A stretch of DNA of 37,241 nucleotides from Rhodospirillaceae bacterium. Lineage in GTDB: Bacteria; Pseudomonadota; Alphaproteobacteria; Azospirillales; Azospirillaceae. Within the stretch, counting starts at the first letter, position 1; every line of letters begins with the position of its first letter. The stretch is from positions 1 to 37,241 of the forward strand of contig JAJUIU010000036.1 in the NCBI GenBank assembly GCA_029267445.1, written 5' to 3'. Under the pieces are notes generated by a model. The model worked only from the letters and a program-made list of their open reading frames with translations, searched no databases and had not been told where the DNA came from. Below, piece after piece: positions 35,151-37,241 of this stretch. Made by a program: the position numbers and the translations under genes.

Positions 35151-36104
35151 ATGGCGAGTTTTTCGGAATCGATCGATCTGCTCCGCGCCTTCACCGCCCA
35201 GGCCAACCAGTACCCGATGCTGGAGCCGGAGCAGGAGCAGCGCCTCGCCCGCGCCTGGGTGGAGCGGCAGGACCGCAAGGCCTTCGATCTGCTGGTGAAG
35301 AGCCATATGCGGCTGGCGGTCAAGATCGCGTCGAAGTACGCGCGCTCGGGCCTGCCGGTCGGCGACCTGATCTCGGAGGCGAACATCGGGCTGGTGAAGG
35401 CGGTGCAGCGGTTCGACCCGGACCGTGGGTTCCGTCTGGCGACGTACGCGCTGTGGTGGATCCGGGCCGAGGTGCAGACCTATGTGCTGCACAACTGGTC
35501 CATGCTGAAGGGCGGAAACACGGCCGCGCTGAAGCGCCTGTTCTTCAACCTGCGCCAGACGCAGCGCCGCCTCGGCATCACCGACCGCATCATGACCGAT
35601 GAGGAGGCGAACCGGATTGCGGACGAGCTGGGCGCCAGCGTCGACGAGGTTCGGGAGATGGAACACCGCTTCGCCACCCCCGTCTCGTCGCTGAACGTGC
35701 CGGTCGGCGAGGACGGCGACAACGAGGCGATGGACCTGCTGGCCGACGAGACCGAGTCCGTCGAGACAAGGCTGGCCGACCGCAGCGAGCTGGACGCCCG
35801 CAAGGCGCTGATGATGGACGCCCTGAAGGCGCTGGGCGACCGCGAGCGGCACATCTTCGTCAGCCGCAACCTGACCGACCAGCCGGTGACGCTGGAGACG
35901 CTGGCCCAGCAGTACGGCGTCAGCAAGGAGCGCATCCGGCAGATCGAGAGCGGGGCCTACAAGAAGGTGGCGCGCAAGGTGCGGGGGGCGGCGGAGGTTT
36001 CGGCCAACCCCATCCTGCCGATGGCTTCCAAACGGGCCCGCTCGCCGGAGCCACGGCCGATGCCGGCGCCGAAGCTGGAGGCCATGGCCTACGGCCACGC
36101 CTGA
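35151..36104 (+). CDS. rpoH: RNA polymerase heat-shock sigma factor RpoH (sigma-32), paralogue
   Basis: The 317-residue group 3 sigma factor has region 1.2/2 (SHMRLAVKIASKYARSGLPV, GDLISEANIGLVKAVQRFDP, YALWWIRAEVQTYVLHNW), region 3 and region 4 (LETLAQQYGVSKERIRQIES). The RpoH box reads LKRLFFNLR, where Q at the first position is usual. This marks it as RpoH but slightly divergent, and alphaproteobacteria commonly have several RpoH copies. A Pro/Arg tail follows region 4. The ATG at 35151 has GGAGGAG about 11 nt upstream, better than the ATG at 35100. A heat-shock-type promoter and an Irr-box-like site lie upstream, and a perfect terminator follows at 36130. Confidence 0.93.
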   Translation: MASFSESIDLLRAFTAQANQYPMLEPEQEQRLARAWVERQDRKAFDLLVKSHMRLAVKIASKYARSGLPVGDLISEANIGLVKAVQRFDPDRGFRLATYALWWIRAEVQTYVLHNWSMLKGGNTAALKRLFFNLRQTQRRLGITDRIMTDEEANRIADELGASVDEVREMEHRFATPVSSLNVPVGEDGDNEAMDLLADETESVETRLADRSELDARKALMMDALKALGDRERHIFVSRNLTDQPVTLETLAQQYGVSKERIRQIESGAYKKVARKVRGAAEVSANPILPMASKRARSPEPRPMPAPKLEAMAYGHA

Positions 36105-36129
36105 TGGGCGCGGGTGCCAAGGCCGATGA

Positions 36130-36158
36130 GGGGCGGACGGGAACGTCCGCCCCTTTTT
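36130..36158 (+). terminator. Rho-independent terminator of rpoH
   Basis: A perfect 9-bp stem GGGGCGGAC (36130-36138) and GTCCGCCCC (36145-36153) has a GGGAAC loop, followed by TTTTT (36154-36158). It lies 25 nt after the rpoH stop. Confidence 0.95.
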
Positions 36159-36194
36159 CATGTTGGCCCGGTCCCGATGCGACGGAGAGGGCGG

Positions 36195-36389
36195 ATGACC
36201 CGCAGCGACCGCGACACCCAGGAGCAGAAACACCGCGCCGGCGGCCCCGGCAAGGCGGCGAGGGCCGGCCACGAGAAGGGCGGCAAGGTCGGCAACACGC
36301 CCGGCCAGAACCAGCCGACGATGGACCCGCCGCCCGACCAGGATTATCGGCAGCGGCCCGGCGGCGACAACAACCAGGAGCAGACCTGA
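36195..36389 (+). CDS. Small hydrophilic, probably disordered protein
   Basis: The 64-residue protein starts at the ATG at 36195, preceded by GGAGAGGGCGG. It is rich in Gly, Gln, Asp, Lys and Pro, with no hydrophobic core; segments include GGPGKAARAGHEKGGKVGN and TMDPPPDQDYRQRPGGDNN. It recalls small Gly-rich stress-type proteins, but no family is certain. It lies between the rpoH terminator and the DUF4383 gene on the same strand. Third-position GC-richness fits a coding gene. Confidence 0.6.
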   Translation: MTRSDRDTQEQKHRAGGPGKAARAGHEKGGKVGNTPGQNQPTMDPPPDQDYRQRPGGDNNQEQT

Positions 36390-36476
36390 CCAGCGCCGTC
36401 TCCCCGGACGATGCCGGGAACCGTCGGCGTCGCGGCCGGTTGGGGCGCTGACTGACGCCATCACGGGAGCCAAGGA

Positions 36477-36917
36477 ATGCGCACATTCGCGCTGATTTAC
36501 GGTCTGGTCTTCACCCTGGTCGGGCTACTGGGCTTCGTGCCCGGTTTCGTCTCGCCCCCGGTGGATCACCCGGACCTCGTCATCGACGGGATGCATGGCC
36601 GCCTGCTCGGCCTGTTCCCGGTGAACTGGGTCCACAACCTGGTCCACCTGGCGTTCGGCGTCTGGGGTCTGGCCGCCTCGCGCGGCTGGGGCGCCTCGCG
36701 CGGCTATGCCCGGTCGGTCGCCATCATCTATGCCGTGCTGGCGGTGATGGGGCTGATCCCGTTGCTGAACACCACCTTCGGGCTGGTGCCGATCCACGGC
36801 AACGATGTCTGGCTGCACGTCCTGCTGGCCGCCGGTGCCGCCTATTTCGGCTGGGCCGTGAAGGCGCCGGCGACGGCGGCGCACGGTACCGCGCGGACTT
36901 ACGACACGACCCGCTGA
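36477..36917 (+). CDS. DUF4383-type four-helix membrane protein
   Basis: The 146-residue protein has four membrane helices: about 3-25 (FALIYGLVFTLVGLLGFVPG), 47-67, 79-98 and 112-128. The conserved-looking pattern GLFPVNWVHNLVHLAFGVWG plus LNTTFGLVPIHGNDVWLHVLLA is typical of DUF4383. The function is unknown. The ATG at 36477 follows GGGAGCCAAGGA. A perfect terminator ends the gene at 36977-37004. Confidence 0.88.
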   Translation: MRTFALIYGLVFTLVGLLGFVPGFVSPPVDHPDLVIDGMHGRLLGLFPVNWVHNLVHLAFGVWGLAASRGWGASRGYARSVAIIYAVLAVMGLIPLLNTTFGLVPIHGNDVWLHVLLAAGAAYFGWAVKAPATAAHGTARTYDTTR

Positions 36918-36976
36918 CCACAATAACCCGCCGACCATGAGGCCCGCTGACCGCGTGGCATCGTGGCGGAACGACG

Positions 36977-37006
36977 AAGGGCGGACCCGACCGGGTCCGC
37001 CCTTTT
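36977..37006. terminator. Bidirectional terminator after the DUF4383 gene
   Basis: A perfect 12-bp stem AAGGGCGGACCC (36977-36988) and GGGTCCGCCCTT (36993-37004) has a GACC loop, then TT. It lies between the DUF4383 gene and the convergent small gene at the right edge. Confidence 0.92.
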
Positions 37007-37026
37007 CCATGCCCGCCGGGTCGGGT

Positions 37027-37197
37027 TCAGAACGCGGCGATGATGAAGACCAGGAGCGCCAGCAGCAGAGCCACGCTGGCCGCCGCCGCCATCCATATCC
37101 AGCGGCCGGAGCTCGTTTCGTACTCCCCGCGCGCATGCCCATGGGGCACGCCGCCATGGGGTTCCGCGGCGACGCCGCCGGCCGGCGGTGGTTCCAT
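37027..37197 (-). CDS. Small tail-anchored membrane protein near right edge (start uncertain)
   Basis: The frame gives 56 residues from the ATG at 37197 (MEPPPAGGVAAEPHGGVPHG...), but it stays open to the window edge, so the real start may be upstream and the gene partial. The N-terminal part is Gly/Pro/His-rich, and the C-terminus is one membrane helix (RWIWMAAAAASVALLLALLV, then FIIAAF). GGAAGG lies close upstream of the ATG. Its family is not recognised. The terminator at 36977-37004 lies just past its end, as expected for a convergent gene. Confidence 0.55.
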   Translation of the reverse strand: MEPPPAGGVAAEPHGGVPHGHARGEYETSSGRWIWMAAAASVALLLALLVFIIAAF

Positions 37198-37241
37198 GGA
37201 GCCTTCCGGCTGGCGCAGGCCCGCCGCCTCGGAATCCGTGC

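Overview
The window is GC-rich DNA with alphaproteobacterial gene content. A bchE-bchJ pair (anaerobic Mg-protoporphyrin cyclase and vinyl-reductase-type protein), an rpoH paralogue, several chemoreceptors, an IorA/IorB-type molybdenum hydroxylase and a complete hmu heme-uptake operon together suggest an anoxygenic phototrophic (purple) bacterium near Rhodospirillales/Azospirillaceae, for example a Rhodocista/Rhodospirillum-like organism. This placement is inferred from gene families only. I saw no tRNA or rRNA gene, insertion sequence, phage gene or CRISPR array, so the region reads as chromosomal backbone.

Layout. 1-1616 (minus): a signalling operon encoding a NarL/FixJ-type response regulator, a stand-alone receiver and a dCache sensor cut by the left edge. 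It is divergent from a dCache chemoreceptor (1845-3935), and a repeated GGTATGSGG-type motif lies in both non-coding gaps. 4075-6892: a lipoprotein M48 protease, a two-domain universal stress protein and an exported two-domain VOC protein. The VOC gene is divergent from a TonB-dependent receptor (7135-9417). 9785-11989: katG, closed by a strong hairpin. 12072-18265 (minus): hmuR-hmuP-hmuS-hmuT-hmuU-hmuV in tightly overlapping order, with a Fur-box-like palindrome inside the predicted hmuR promoter. 18557-19148: two small convergent membrane proteins. 19386-23622: an RND efflux adaptor and pump. 23699-25121 (minus): an exported Ser/Gly-rich protein with a duplicated domain, and a beta-carbonic anhydrase. 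25243-27565 (minus): bchJ and bchE, with a perfect TTGAC-N4-GTCAA (FNR/FixK-type) site upstream. 27783-30500: iorA-iorB, with its own CRP-like site. 30716-31159: a cold-shock protein with a long leader and a small unknown protein. 31240-32310 (minus): an OmpA-family porin. 32658-34455: an Aer-like receptor split into a PAS protein and a membrane MCP. 34554-36104: a DUF3775 protein and rpoH, which has a good heat-shock-type promoter and an Irr-box-like palindrome. 36195-37197: a disordered small protein, a DUF4383 membrane protein and a small tail-anchored protein at the right edge.

Shared themes are iron/heme (hmu operon, Fur-like and Irr-like sites), oxygen and redox (bchE, katG, split Aer, FNR-like site), stress (usp, M48, csp, rpoH) and taxis. 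The best candidates for something not well described are the sensor/receiver/regulator operon with its repeated operator motif, the split Aer-like receptor, the rpoH paralogue with an altered RpoH box and a possible iron-control element, and the exported VOC protein paired with a TonB receptor.
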